A stretch of 63,741 nt of DNA, taken from contig CAMQJB010000009.1 in NCBI GenBank assembly GCA_947002045.1, positions 1 through 63,741 of the forward strand, in the 5' to 3' direction. Origin of the DNA: an uncultured Collinsella sp. (GTDB lineage: Bacteria > Actinomycetota > Coriobacteriia > Coriobacteriales > Coriobacteriaceae). Made by a program: the position numbers and the translations under genes. The notes beneath the pieces are model-generated. The model worked only from the letters and a program-made list of their open reading frames with translations. It was not told the DNA's origin and searched no databases. Below, one piece after another: positions 63,627 through 63,741 of the stretch; the stretch's first letter is position 1; each line of letters begins with the position of its first letter.

Positions 63627-63741
63627 GGGGGGGGGGGGCCCCCCCCCCCCCCCCCCCCGGGGGTTTAAAAAAACCCCCCCCCCCCCCGGGCCCCCCCCCC
63701 CCCCCCCACCCAGAAAAAAACACAGCCCCCCCGCCGAGAAG
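63627..63741. other. low-complexity homopolymer end, probable assembly artefact
   Basis: About 115 bases of G, C and A runs replace normal sequence after the isomerase stop. Real sequence seems to end near 63626. No gene or terminator can be read. Confidence 0.8.

Overview
The window looks like a chromosomal contig from a high-GC Gram-positive gut actinobacterium of the class Coriobacteriia, most likely Collinsella or a close relative. The reasons are strong GCC/CTC/GAG codon bias, LPXTG-type pili with a class C sortase, an actinobacterial GlnR-type orphan regulator, GatCAB, a type III glutamine synthetase, and a tmRNA tag ending in ALAA. The assignment is inferred from gene content; no database was searched. 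The last ~115 bases are homopolymer runs and look like a contig-end artefact.

Layout. 0-0.9 kb: tRNA-Glu with a duplicated 3' tail and a MITE-like inverted repeat. 0.9-3.1 kb: type III glutamine synthetase (glnN) behind a GlnR-type operator array. 3.4-7.6 kb: metF, a separate MetH-reactivation protein and metH lacking that domain. 7.7-13.8 kb: UPF0210 protein, a 132-bp cruciform element, a compositionally odd methyltransferase, a YhbY-type RNA-binding protein and a 998-residue ATPase/BTAD regulator. 14.2-20.1 kb: nagB, PTS IIA(Glc), glmM, rpsI, rplM, patatin and tmRNA. 20.3-24.3 kb: hypothetical gene, RHH/PIN toxin-antitoxin pair, and a P1B-type metal ATPase with its small membrane partner. 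24.3-28.5 kb: repeat-rich spacer, then gatC-gatA-gatB. 28.6-37.5 kb: pilus locus (sortase, major pilin, second pilin, large beta-helix adhesin with a G9 tract). 37.9-46.8 kb: HAD phosphatase, MFS transporter, moaA, moaC-mobB fusion, PD-(D/E)XK-like protein, MATE pump with MerR regulator. 46.8-53.0 kb: ligA, HtrA-like protease, GlnR-like regulator, degenerate glutamine synthetase. 53.1-63.6 kb: sugar-acid catabolism (LacI regulator, kdgK, kdgA, two GntR regulators, IlvD/Edd dehydratase, GntP permease, DhuD-like SDR, DhuI-like isomerase).

How the parts may work together. The sugar-acid genes converge on 2-keto-3-deoxygluconate (KDG). GntP plus the dehydratase would make KDG from an aldonate, the isomerase plus SDR would make it from unsaturated uronates (the glycosaminoglycan route described in streptococci), and kdgK and kdgA would cleave it to pyruvate and glyceraldehyde-3-phosphate. 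The nitrogen genes form a second theme: GlnR-box-like sites precede both glnN and a GS-like gene that has lost several metal-ligand residues and sits directly upstream of the GlnR-like regulator. This suggests a GS-derived sensor rather than a second enzyme. A third theme is three families of short palindromic repeats (A, 65 bp, 4 copies; B, 33 bp, 5 copies; C, ~64 bp, 3 copies) in intergenic spaces, mostly at 3' gene ends.
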